Source: an uncultured Bacilli bacterium (GTDB lineage: Bacteria > Bacillota_I > Bacilli_A > RF39 > UBA660). Taken from it: a DNA stretch of 11,284 bases. Numbering within the stretch: position 1 is the stretch's first letter; each line of letters starts with the position of its first letter. Both the position numbers and the translations under genes were made by a program. Below the pieces are notes generated by a model. The model was not told the origin of the DNA, searched no databases, and saw only the letters and a list, made by a program, of their open reading frames with translations. Location of the stretch: assembly GCA_947624095.1 (NCBI GenBank), contig CANQIR010000026.1:1-11284 (forward strand), given 5' to 3'. Positions 1 to 4,993 of this stretch are shown one piece after another.

Positions 1-753
1 CCATCTAATCAAGATTTAACTAAAAATGTCGATGCCATTTATAATCGTAGTAAAACAGGCGGCGGTGCTTGGAATATCCAAAATCCTCATCTTCCAAACA
101 GCTGGCAAGTTCATTACCACGATTTAACTTTTAATATCAAATTAATGGGTTTTAAACATACCGGTTTATTTCCCGAACAAGCCTATAACTGGAACTATCT
201 AATAGATATTATTAAACAATCTAATCAAAATGTTACTGTCTTAAATCTCTTTGCTTATACTGGTGGGGCATCTCTCGCTGCCTTAAGTGCTGGAGCTAGC
301 GTAGTCCATGTCGATGCCTCTAGAGGAATGGTCGACTGGGCCAAAGAAAATGTCAAAGCCTCTCATCTCGAAGATAAACCAATCCGCTTTCTTGTCGATG
401 ACGTTGTCAAATTTGTCAAAAGAGAAATTCGCCGAGGAAATAAATACGATATTATTTTAATGGACCCACCGTCATTTGGCAGGGGAGCTAATAAAGAAGT
501 TTGGGATATTGAAAAAGACTTATATAATTTAGTAGATCTTTGTACTGAACTTTTATCTGCTAAACCATTATTATTTCTTATTAATTCCTATACTACTGGT
601 CTATCTATGACAGTTCTAGAAAACATTCTTTCTCTAACTGTTAATCGTAAATATCCTGGAATCATTAGTAGTGACGAACTAGGCCTACCATCTAAAACTG
701 GTTTAATACTTCCTTGTGGTATTTATGCTAGATGGGAACCATTTAAAAAATAG
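1..753 (+). CDS. Class I SAM-dependent methyltransferase, 5' partial (RlmI/COG1092-like)
   Basis: The frame is open from base 1 and ends at TAG 751-753, giving 250 visible residues; the true start lies left of the window. An internal ATG at 145 is not the start, because conserved-looking sequence (GGAWNIQNP) lies upstream. The glycine-rich SAM-binding loop VLNLFAYTGG is at visible residues 80-89, an acidic residue follows in VVHVDAS, and the catalytic-type motif DPPSFGRG starts at about residue 155. The stretch KHTGLFPEQAYNW before the Rossmann fold is typical of the family that modifies rRNA bases (RlmI/RlmK-like, PF10672). The likely role is methylation of 23S rRNA using S-adenosylmethionine in the cytoplasm, but the exact target base cannot be read from the sequence. 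The gene converges on the minus-strand gene at 780 and shares a bidirectional terminator with it. I am confident of the fold and less so of the substrate. Confidence 0.88.
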   Translation, partial: PSNQDLTKNVDAIYNRSKTGGGAWNIQNPHLPNSWQVHYHDLTFNIKLMGFKHTGLFPEQAYNWNYLIDIIKQSNQNVTVLNLFAYTGGASLAALSAGASVVHVDASRGMVDWAKENVKASHLEDKPIRFLVDDVVKFVKREIRRGNKYDIILMDPPSFGRGANKEVWDIEKDLYNLVDLCTELLSAKPLLFLINSYTTGLSMTVLENILSLTVNRKYPGIISSDELGLPSKTGLILPCGIYARWEPFKK

Positions 754-755
754 TC

Positions 756-787
756 AAAAAATAAAGCCGTAATGGCTTTTTAATTTT
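756..787. terminator. Bidirectional rho-independent terminator
   Basis: Stem AAAGCC (763-768) pairs with GGCTTT (774-779) around a 5-nt loop. On the minus strand the stem is followed by a run of six T (761 down to 756), and on the plus strand by T-rich sequence (777-787). It lies between two convergent genes. The minus-strand side has the better U-tract. Confidence 0.75.
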
Positions 788-1250
788 CCTCAATCCTATC
801 TCTTGCATAATTAGCTTTTTCAAGTTTAAATATCAGTTGCAATATTTCCTCTTTCTTTGCTGTATCAATAGCTTGTACTTTTTCATTACGAAATAAAAAT
901 CTTTTCAAATCCTGTACCTCCATAGCAACTTCCACATCATCTAATACTTCCTCATAATAAGCAAAAGCTCTTTCAAACTCTTCATCTAATCTAATCATAA
1001 TTTCATCAAACTCTTCCAAAGATATATAAGCTTTTCCTAATACTTTAAATATTTCTGCTTCATTTTTTAAATGATTAAAAAATCCCTGCATCATTCTGAC
1101 CATTTTTCTTCTTAATTCTAACTCATTAGGATATAAAAATAAACATTTCAAATATAAACAAATAACATCTTTATACATCATATATTTAACTTCATTACTT
1201 TGTTTTCTAGCTTCCTTAATATCTGCTTTTACAATTTCTTCATCGCTCAT
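780..1250 (-). CDS. Conserved-type hypothetical protein, all-helical
   Basis: I do not recognise the family. From ATG 1250 the product is 156 residues, soluble, highly charged and rich in Glu, Lys and Arg, with no signal peptide or membrane segment. The sequence looks like consecutive amphipathic helices (for example the EFERAFAYYEEVLDDVEVAMEV region), so an all-alpha protein is inferred. An in-frame TTG four codons upstream (1262) is rejected: it lies at the predicted transcription start, and a GGTGAT ribosome binding site sits between it and the ATG, at 1260-1255. The gene has its own strong promoter and is divergent from spoVS. It ends with TAA directly against a terminator, so it is monocistronic. 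No function is proposed. Confidence 0.8.
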   Translation of the reverse strand: MSDEEIVKADIKEARKQSNEVKYMMYKDVICLYLKCLFLYPNELELRRKMVRMMQGFFNHLKNEAEIFKVLGKAYISLEEFDEIMIRLDEEFERAFAYYEEVLDDVEVAMEVQDLKRFLFRNEKVQAIDTAKKEEILQLIFKLEKANYARDRIEEN

Positions 1251-1268
1251 CAAAATCACCAAAGAAAT

Positions 1269-1296
1269 ATTATAAATATTCCCATCAAATAGTCAA
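1269..1296 (-). promoter_or_regulatory. Sigma-A-type promoter for the minus-strand gene at 780-1250
   Basis: On the minus strand the -35 box TTGACT (1296-1291) and -10 box TATAAT (1274-1269) are separated by 16 bp. Transcription should begin near 1262, giving a leader of only about 11 nt that begins at the GGTGAT ribosome binding site. The -35 box overlaps a 9-bp direct repeat. Confidence 0.8.
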
Positions 1297-1306
1297 TAAA
1301 TAGTCA
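1287..1306. repeat. 9-bp direct repeat at 11-bp period in a divergent promoter region
   Basis: AAATAGTCA occurs at 1287-1295 and again at 1298-1306, about one helical turn apart. The first copy overlaps the -35 box of the minus-strand promoter, and both lie upstream of spoVS. This is the arrangement of a possible regulator site, but the repeat is short and could be chance. Confidence 0.4.
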
Positions 1307-1317
1307 TAAAATAAAAA

Positions 1318-1349
1318 TCCCCTCATATAAATTAACTATAGAAAGGGGA
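1318..1349 (+). promoter_or_regulatory. Possible SD-sequestering hairpin in the spoVS leader
   Basis: TCCCCT (1318-1323) can pair with AGGGGA (1344-1349) across a 20-nt AT-rich loop. The right arm is the core of the spoVS ribosome binding site, so folding would hide it. Six pairs with four G:C is modest stability, and whether the left arm is transcribed depends on an unmapped start site. No clear sigma-A promoter for spoVS is visible on the plus strand. Confidence 0.4.
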
Positions 1350-1356
1350 ATAAAAT

Positions 1357-1620
1357 ATCACAACATTAAAAGTCGGATCGAAATCCAATCCCAATTCCGT
1401 AGCAGGTGCTTTAGCTAATATATTTCGGGAAACCAATGATCAAGTCGAAATTCAATGTATTGGTGCAGGCGCTTTAAATCAAGCAATAAAAAGTATAGCC
1501 ATTGCTCGTGGCTTTGTCGCCCCATCTGGTAAAAATTTAATTTGCATCCCAGCTTTTACCGATATTATTATCGATGGCGAAGAACGCACTGCTATCAAAT
1601 TAATAATAGAAAATCGCTAG
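1357..1620 (+). CDS. spoVS: Stage V sporulation protein S (SpoVS), apparent ATC start
   Basis: SpoVS is a small Alba-like, probably nucleic-acid-binding protein needed for late sporulation and septation control in Bacillus; it also occurs in some non-sporulating lineages. The frame gives 87 residues, against 86 in B. subtilis. It carries the strongly conserved blocks PNSVAGALA (11-19), IGAGALNQA (35-43), IAIARGFVAPSG (47-58), ICIPAFTDI (62-70) and DGEERTAIKLI (73-83). A stop (TAA 1351-1353) lies just upstream in frame, and the frame has no ATG, GTG or TTG. The ATC at 1357 falls exactly where other SpoVS proteins have their initiator Met. TAGAAAGG (1339-1346), with GG at 1347-1348, gives a very strong ribosome binding site 8 nt before it. 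The intact reading frame argues against a pseudogene; a base error at the start codon remains possible. The gene converges on 1623-2294 with two bases between stops. Confidence 0.9.
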   Translation: MTTLKVGSKSNPNSVAGALANIFRETNDQVEIQCIGAGALNQAIKSIAIARGFVAPSGKNLICIPAFTDIIIDGEERTAIKLIIENR

Positions 1621-1650
1621 TATTATCCAAAATAAATAAATACTAGTGAT
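1613..1650. repeat. 12-bp inverted repeat spanning two convergent stop codons
   Basis: The arms at 1613-1624 and 1639-1650 match at 11 of 12 positions, with a G:U pair in the plus-strand RNA, around a 14-nt loop. The stop codons of spoVS (1618-1620) and of the opposing gene (1625-1623) both lie in the left arm. On the minus strand the stem is followed by a U-rich run (from 1612 down), so it may terminate the minus-strand transcript. On the plus strand no U-tract follows. Confidence 0.55.
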
Positions 1651-2294
1651 GCAATAATTACTCCAATAAAGCTGATACCAATCGCAATTATAAATGCATT
1701 GACATATCCAGCTTTCTCCTTAGGCAAAGTTAGTTTAAACTTTGCCTCTTTTTCTTTTTTAAATTTTTCTTGAAAACCTAAAGCTTGTTCTCTCATTCCA
1801 TAATATGTTTGCAATTCATTTTCTTGTATTCTACTAGGAGCTTCATTTATCGCTACTAATTCCATTTCATCTTGAAATTCCTGAAGTAGAGGACTTACAT
1901 CTGGTGTCAAATAATCTTGATAACACATCATATCATAAATAAAAGCATTGTAACCATTAACAATATTTTCTGGTCGATAATTAGTTGGCGCTCCATCTAA
2001 TACTTGATAAAAACAATCTCTTAAATTTCTTTCCTGTCCCTGTGTCGCCAATTGCTGAATACCTAGTATATGAACAGCGACTATATCAAGAAAATCCCTT
2101 GGTTCCATCAAACTTAAATCTTGACTAAAAGAAGTATAATCTCCCATTAAGGACATTAAACTAAAATTCCCCAAATCAAGCGTCTTATCGCCATAACTAA
2201 GTCGATTATTATTAAAATGCACATCGCGAAGCTGCGGATTTTGACTTACTATATACATCATTGCTCTTTGATTTAAAGATTCAATATATTCCAC
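1623..2294 (-). CDS. Hypothetical tail-anchored membrane protein
   Basis: I do not recognise the family. From GTG 2294 the product is 223 residues: a soluble, mixed N-terminal region of about 165 residues, a short Lys/Glu-rich segment (FKKEKEAKFKL), and one strongly hydrophobic C-terminal helix (about 196-222) ending in IYFG. With no N-terminal signal, this predicts a tail-anchored protein with its main domain in the cytoplasm. An earlier GTG at 2303 is disfavoured: AAGGTGA (2306-2300) overlaps it and is correctly spaced as the ribosome binding site for GTG 2294. The gene is divergent from sufB and converges on spoVS. A TATAAT-like box (2323-2318, minus) lacks a good -35 box. Confidence 0.75.
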   Translation of the reverse strand: MEYIESLNQRAMMYIVSQNPQLRDVHFNNNRLSYGDKTLDLGNFSLMSLMGDYTSFSQDLSLMEPRDFLDIVAVHILGIQQLATQGQERNLRDCFYQVLDGAPTNYRPENIVNGYNAFIYDMMCYQDYLTPDVSPLLQEFQDEMELVAINEAPSRIQENELQTYYGMREQALGFQEKFKKEKEAKFKLTLPKEKAGYVNAFIIAIGISFIGVIIASLVFIYFG

Positions 2295-2344
2295 TAACTT
2301 CACCTTCTATCATACTAATTATATCGTATCAAAAAATAGCTCTA

Positions 2345-2373
2345 TTTTCAAATAAAAAATAATATTGTATAAT
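2345..2373 (+). promoter_or_regulatory. Candidate sigma-A promoter for sufB
   Basis: -35 TTTTCA (2345-2350), a 17-bp spacer and a perfect -10 TATAAT (2368-2373). The predicted start near 2380 leaves a leader of about 10 nt before ATG 2390. Confidence 0.6.
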
Positions 2374-2389
2374 ACAACTTGTGATATAT

Positions 2390-3685
2390 ATGAAAAAACA
2401 ACTAAATAAAGAATTTATAATTGAATTATCTCAAAAAAAGCAAGAACCATCTTGGATGCTTGATTTTCGTCTTAAATCCTTAGAGGCATTTAATGCTCTA
2501 CCCAATCCCAACTTTGGACCCAAGCTGGATATTGATTTTACTAATCTTACTTATTACAAAAGTAATAACAATAAACTAACTAATAAATGGGAAGATGTTT
2601 CTTGTAACATCCGAACTACCTTTGATGAATTAGGAGTAATTGATGCTGAAAAAAAATATTTAGGTGGTGTAACTAATCAATATGAAAGCGAAGTATTTTA
2701 CCATAATCAAAGCCTTCCAAAAGATATTATCTTTACCTCCACAGATGATGCTCTAAAGAAGTATCCTGATCTTTTCCAAAAATATTTTAATAACTTAGTT
2801 AAGTATGACGAAAATAAATATACCGCCCTAAATGGCGCTTGTTGGAGTGGGGGATCTTTTATTTATATTCCTCCTAATACCAAAGTTGACCGTCCCTTAC
2901 AAAGTTATTTCCGTATTGATTCTGCTTCCCTAGGTCAATTTGAAAGAACTATAATTATTGTCGATGATAACTCAAGTTTATCCTATATTGAAGGCTGTAC
3001 AGCCAAAAGTTATTCTACTACCTCTCTTCACGCCGGCGTCGTCGAAATCTATGTTGGTAAACATTCAGAATGTCGTTATTCCACAATTCAAAATTGGTCC
3101 AATGATGTTTATAACTTAGTAACTAAAAGAGCAATCGTTGATGCTTACGGTAAAATGGAGTGGGTTGATGGTAATATCGGTAGTAAAATTACAATGAAGT
3201 ACCCATCCTGCATTCTAAATGGTGAATATGCCAGTGGTAATTCAATTAGTATTGCTTATGCTAAAGAAGGTCAAATCCTCGACGCTGGCGCTAAAATGAT
3301 TCATCTTGCTCCGCATACTAAAAGTAATATCATTAGTAAATCAATAGCTAGTAATGGTGGTATTAGTAATTATCGGGGAACAACTCATATTTCTTCCAAA
3401 GCTGAATTTAGTAAAGCTACTATTAAATGTGATACTATTATTTTAGATAGTGAATCTAAAAGCGATACCTATCCCCAAAATATTGTAAGCAACCAGAGTT
3501 CAACCCTCGAACACGAAGCGACAGTCTCGAAAGTAAGTGCTGAAAAATTATTCTATTTAACTAGTAAAGGACTTAGTGAAAATACTGCTAAAGAACTCCT
3601 AATTATGGGCTTTATTAGCGATTTTAAAAAAGAATTACCTATGGAATATGCTGTAGAATTAAACCGTTTATTAAAAGAAAATTAA
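2390..3685 (+). CDS. sufB: Fe-S cluster assembly scaffold protein SufB
   Basis: SufB is the scaffold subunit of the SUF iron-sulfur cluster machinery; it works with SufC (ATPase) and SufD and receives sulfur from SufS/SufU in the cytoplasm. The 431-residue product matches the family along its length, including KKYLGGVTNQYESEV, WSGGSFIYIP, GQFERTIIIVDD, STIQNWSNDVYNLVTKRA, MEWVDGNIGSKITMKYP and the C-terminal PMEYAVELNRL. Residues expected to matter in E. coli SufB appear conserved: Cys228 (in ECRYSTIQNW), Cys347 (in KCDTIILD) and the Glu-His-Glu at 374-376. It is somewhat shorter than the usual 465 or so residues, mainly at the N-terminus. ATG 2390 is preferred over GTG 2381 because GTGAT (2381-2385) serves as a weak SD and GTG 2381 would be leaderless. 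No other suf gene lies beside it in this window, which is unusual for a system normally organised as sufCDSUB. Confidence 0.93.
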   Translation: MKKQLNKEFIIELSQKKQEPSWMLDFRLKSLEAFNALPNPNFGPKLDIDFTNLTYYKSNNNKLTNKWEDVSCNIRTTFDELGVIDAEKKYLGGVTNQYESEVFYHNQSLPKDIIFTSTDDALKKYPDLFQKYFNNLVKYDENKYTALNGACWSGGSFIYIPPNTKVDRPLQSYFRIDSASLGQFERTIIIVDDNSSLSYIEGCTAKSYSTTSLHAGVVEIYVGKHSECRYSTIQNWSNDVYNLVTKRAIVDAYGKMEWVDGNIGSKITMKYPSCILNGEYASGNSISIAYAKEGQILDAGAKMIHLAPHTKSNIISKSIASNGGISNYRGTTHISSKAEFSKATIKCDTIILDSESKSDTYPQNIVSNQSSTLEHEATVSKVSAEKLFYLTSKGLSENTAKELLIMGFISDFKKELPMEYAVELNRLLKEN

Positions 3686-3695
3686 AAAAATTAAA

Positions 3696-3818
3696 AAATA
3701 CCCAATTTTGCATTTTGACCCACTTTTTTAACCCCAATTCTGCAAATTTTGTCCAAAAAGCTTCATTTTTGCAAAATTGACCCCCTTTTTAACCCCCAAT
3801 TTTGCAAATTGGGTATTT
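3696..3818. repeat. Four-unit degenerate repeat array with flanking inverted repeat
   Basis: The core C-A-A-T-T-T-T-G-C-A-(AATT) recurs four times, with TGCA at 3709-3712, 3741-3744, 3770-3773 and 3803-3806, so periods are 32, 29 and 33 bp. Between cores lie TTGACCC-like and C(T)5-6AAC(C)3-4 segments. A longer 37-bp unit starting TTGACC repeats at 3715-3751 and 3777-3813. The outer ends form a 13-bp perfect inverted repeat (3696-3708 with 3806-3818). The last unit alone folds as CCCAATTT / AAATTGGG around TGC (3795-3813). The region fills the sufB-ssb gap and contains no ORF. It could be a dispersed palindromic element, a structured leader or a protein-binding array; the sequence does not decide. 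Confidence 0.75.
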
Positions 3819-3845
3819 GCACACCTTTTTTCATCGTGATATTAT
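3817..3845 (+). promoter_or_regulatory. Candidate extended -10 promoter for ssb
   Basis: -35-like TTGCAC (3817-3822), a 17-bp spacer and -10 TATTAT (3840-3845), preceded by TGA (3837-3839), an extended -10 motif. The -10 box sits in a small inverted repeat, TGATA-T-TATCA (3837-3847), a possible operator. The predicted start near 3852 gives a leader of about 18 nt. Confidence 0.6.
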
Positions 3846-3869
3846 CATCGCCATGAAAGGAGGAAGATT

Positions 3870-4202
3870 ATGCTGAATCAAGTAGTATTAGTTGGCCGTT
3901 TAACTAAAGACCCAGAAGTTCTTAGAAAAGAAAACGGCAAACGAGTAAGCAACATTATTGTCGCTGTACCAAGAGCTTATAAAAATACCTCAGGCTTATA
4001 TGATACTGACTTCTTCAAATGTGTCTTATGGGATGGCATCGCTGAAAATACTAAAGAATATTGTCATTCAGGCGATATCATTGGTATTAAAGGTCGTCTT
4101 ATAAGTAATGTCATCACTAAAGAAGATAATACCAAACAATACCAGACAGATGTCGTTGCTGAAAAAGTTACTTTTTTATCAAGTAACAAAAAAGATGACT
4201 AA
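3870..4202 (+). CDS. ssb: Single-stranded DNA-binding protein, short form
   Basis: This is an OB-fold protein that coats single-stranded DNA in replication, repair or DNA uptake. The N-terminus MLNQVVLVGRLTKDPE and the blocks FFKCVLWDGIAENT and GDIIGIKGRL are typical SSB strands, filling residues 1-103. At 110 residues it lacks the long disordered linker and the acidic DDDIPF-like tip that recruits partner proteins; it ends KKDD. In length it resembles B. subtilis SsbB (113 residues, competence-associated) more than SsbA, so a second SSB may exist elsewhere in the genome (inference). A near-perfect ribosome binding site, AAAGGAGG (3856-3863), lies 6 nt before ATG. The stop codon overlaps the stop of the opposing regulator gene by 3 bp, and the last codons form one arm of that gene's terminator. 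Confidence 0.92.
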   Translation: MLNQVVLVGRLTKDPEVLRKENGKRVSNIIVAVPRAYKNTSGLYDTDFFKCVLWDGIAENTKEYCHSGDIIGIKGRLISNVITKEDNTKQYQTDVVAEKVTFLSSNKKDD

Positions 4203-4213
4203 GCCAAGTCATC
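4188..4213 (-). terminator. Rho-independent terminator of the minus-strand XRE gene
   Basis: Arms AGTCATC (4207-4213) and GATGACT (4194-4200) pair around a 6-nt loop. On the minus strand they are followed by six T (4193 down to 4188). The hairpin is built from the last codons of ssb plus the stop codons of both genes. On the plus strand an A-run follows, so it does not terminate ssb. Confidence 0.8.
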
Positions 4214-4399
4214 ATAAAAAACTTCATCCGGTTTTTTCTTAAAGATTAGTGCGAGTTTAATAGCCATCTCGTAACTTAATCTTTTTTGTCCATTTTCAAT
4301 TTGATGGTAGAAAGACTTACAAATTCCCACTCTCTTGGCGATATCGCCACCAGTAAGTCCTTCTGCCAATCTTAATGCTTTTAAATTCTTTAATTTCAT
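4199..4399 (-). CDS. XRE-family helix-turn-helix regulator, minimal
   Basis: At 66 residues the protein is little more than one Cro/C1-type DNA-binding domain. The helix-turn-helix covers about residues 16-37 (GDIAKRVGICKSFYHQIENG), followed by KRLSYEMAIKLALIFKKKPDEVF, which closes the five-helix fold. There is no effector or dimerisation domain, as in small autoregulators of plasmid, phage or toxin-antitoxin origin, though no toxin lies beside it. The ribosome binding site is GGGTGATGGG just before ATG. It is divergent from a second XRE gene, and the two probably act on the shared intergenic region (inference). Its targets are unknown. Confidence 0.88.
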   Translation of the reverse strand: MKLKNLKALRLAEGLTGGDIAKRVGICKSFYHQIENGQKRLSYEMAIKLALIFKKKPDEVFYDDLA

Positions 4400-4416
4400 C
4401 CCATCACCCTATAAAA

Positions 4417-4445
4417 ATTATATCCTAATGTCGGATGATAATCAA
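4417..4445 (-). promoter_or_regulatory. Sigma-A-type promoter for the minimal XRE gene
   Basis: On the minus strand -35 TTGATT (4445-4440), a 17-bp spacer and a perfect -10 TATAAT (4422-4417). The predicted start is about 4410, giving a leader of about 11 nt, as for the other minus-strand gene with a clear promoter. Confidence 0.75.
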
Positions 4446-4459
4446 GAAAAAGTTTACAA

Positions 4460-4471
4460 ATTGTGCACAAT
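4460..4471. promoter_or_regulatory. Palindromic candidate operator between divergent XRE genes
   Basis: ATTGTGCACAAT is a 12-bp perfect palindrome, and a further half-site CACAA follows at 4473-4477. It lies upstream of the -35 box of the minus-strand gene and upstream of the -10 box of the plus-strand gene. Dimeric XRE repressors typically bind such dyads, so this is a plausible site for one or both regulators. Binding is inferred. Confidence 0.55.
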
Positions 4472-4495
4472 ACACAAATAGCAAATTTCCCATCA

Positions 4496-4501
4496 TATAA
4501 T
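4496..4501 (+). promoter_or_regulatory. -10 box of the plus-strand XRE gene
   Basis: A perfect TATAAT lies 29 bp before ATG 4525. No good -35 box is seen at 16-18 bp: the nearest is TACACA (4471-4476) with a 19-bp spacer, next to the palindrome. This suggests a weak or regulated promoter. Confidence 0.5.
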
Positions 4502-4524
4502 GTAAGAAGAGGTGATACCATATA

Positions 4525-4878
4525 ATGAAAGGTGATAGATTAAAAGCATTAAGACTGAGCAAAAATTTAACCCAAAAAGGTTTAGGTGATTTAATTGGTG
4601 TTAAAAAATCAACTATTTGCGCCTACGAAAAACAAACTCGAACTCCATCAGTTGAAAATATTGTTGACTTAATGCAAGTATTTGGTGTGAGTGCTGACTA
4701 TCTTCTAGGTACAGATCATTTAATCAAAACTGTTTCCAATAATGAAGAAACAATTACTACTATGTCGGAAGAAGAATTAGTTTTCTTAGATGAACTCAAG
4801 AAAAATAAATATGTCTATGACATTATTATCGAAAATCCTAAAAGAACTGCAGAACTCATAAAATCTAAAATAGGATAA
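4525..4878 (+). CDS. XRE-family transcriptional regulator
   Basis: This 117-residue protein has an N-terminal Cro/C1-type DNA-binding domain (about residues 4-62): LKALRLSKNLTQKGLGDLIGV, then the recognition-helix region KKSTICAYEKQTRTPSVENI and the typical closing segment FGVSADYLLGTD. The remaining 55 residues are acidic and helical (SEEELVFLDELKKNKYVYDII) and may serve for dimerisation or partner binding; they match no domain I can name. AGGTGAT (4510-4516) lies 8 nt before ATG. The gene is monocistronic, with a strong terminator after it, and divergent from the minimal XRE gene. SinR-like or phage-repressor-like roles are both possible. Confidence 0.9.
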   Translation: MKGDRLKALRLSKNLTQKGLGDLIGVKKSTICAYEKQTRTPSVENIVDLMQVFGVSADYLLGTDHLIKTVSNNEETITTMSEEELVFLDELKKNKYVYDIIIENPKRTAELIKSKIG

Positions 4879-4884
4879 ATAATC

Positions 4885-4918
4885 TAAACTATTGACTCAG
4901 TTAATAGTTTATTTTTTT
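4885..4918 (+). terminator. Strong rho-independent terminator after the XRE gene
   Basis: A 12-bp stem (4885-4896 with 4900-4911, one G:U pair) closes a 3-nt TCA loop and is followed by seven T (4912-4918). Confidence 0.9.
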
Positions 4919-4993
4919 GTATTACTAAATAATTTAACCATTTTTCATACCTAAAATAGTTACCATCTTCATAAGATTAAAATAGGTGATTCA

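Noticed and set aside
1251..1262. TTG start for the minus-strand gene, four codons upstream
   Set aside because: It sits at the predicted transcription start, and the GGTGAT ribosome binding site lies downstream of it.
1357..1620. spoVS as a pseudogene
   Set aside because: The frame is intact to both ends, all conserved blocks are present and the ribosome binding site is strong; only the start codon is unusual.
2295..2303. GTG start three codons upstream in the tail-anchored protein gene
   Set aside because: The codon is part of AAGGTGA, the ribosome binding site that fits GTG 2294.
2381..2389. GTG start for sufB three codons upstream of ATG
   Set aside because: It would be essentially leaderless after the -10 box at 2368-2373, and GTGAT fits better as a weak SD for ATG 2390.
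3696..3818. CRISPR array
   Set aside because: Repeats are only four, strongly degenerate and nearly contiguous, with no unique equal-length spacers and no cas genes nearby.
3795..3830. Simple terminator for sufB
   Set aside because: The 8-bp hairpin is not followed directly by a U-run (TATTTGCACACC comes first), and it is one unit of a larger repeat, so termination alone does not explain it.
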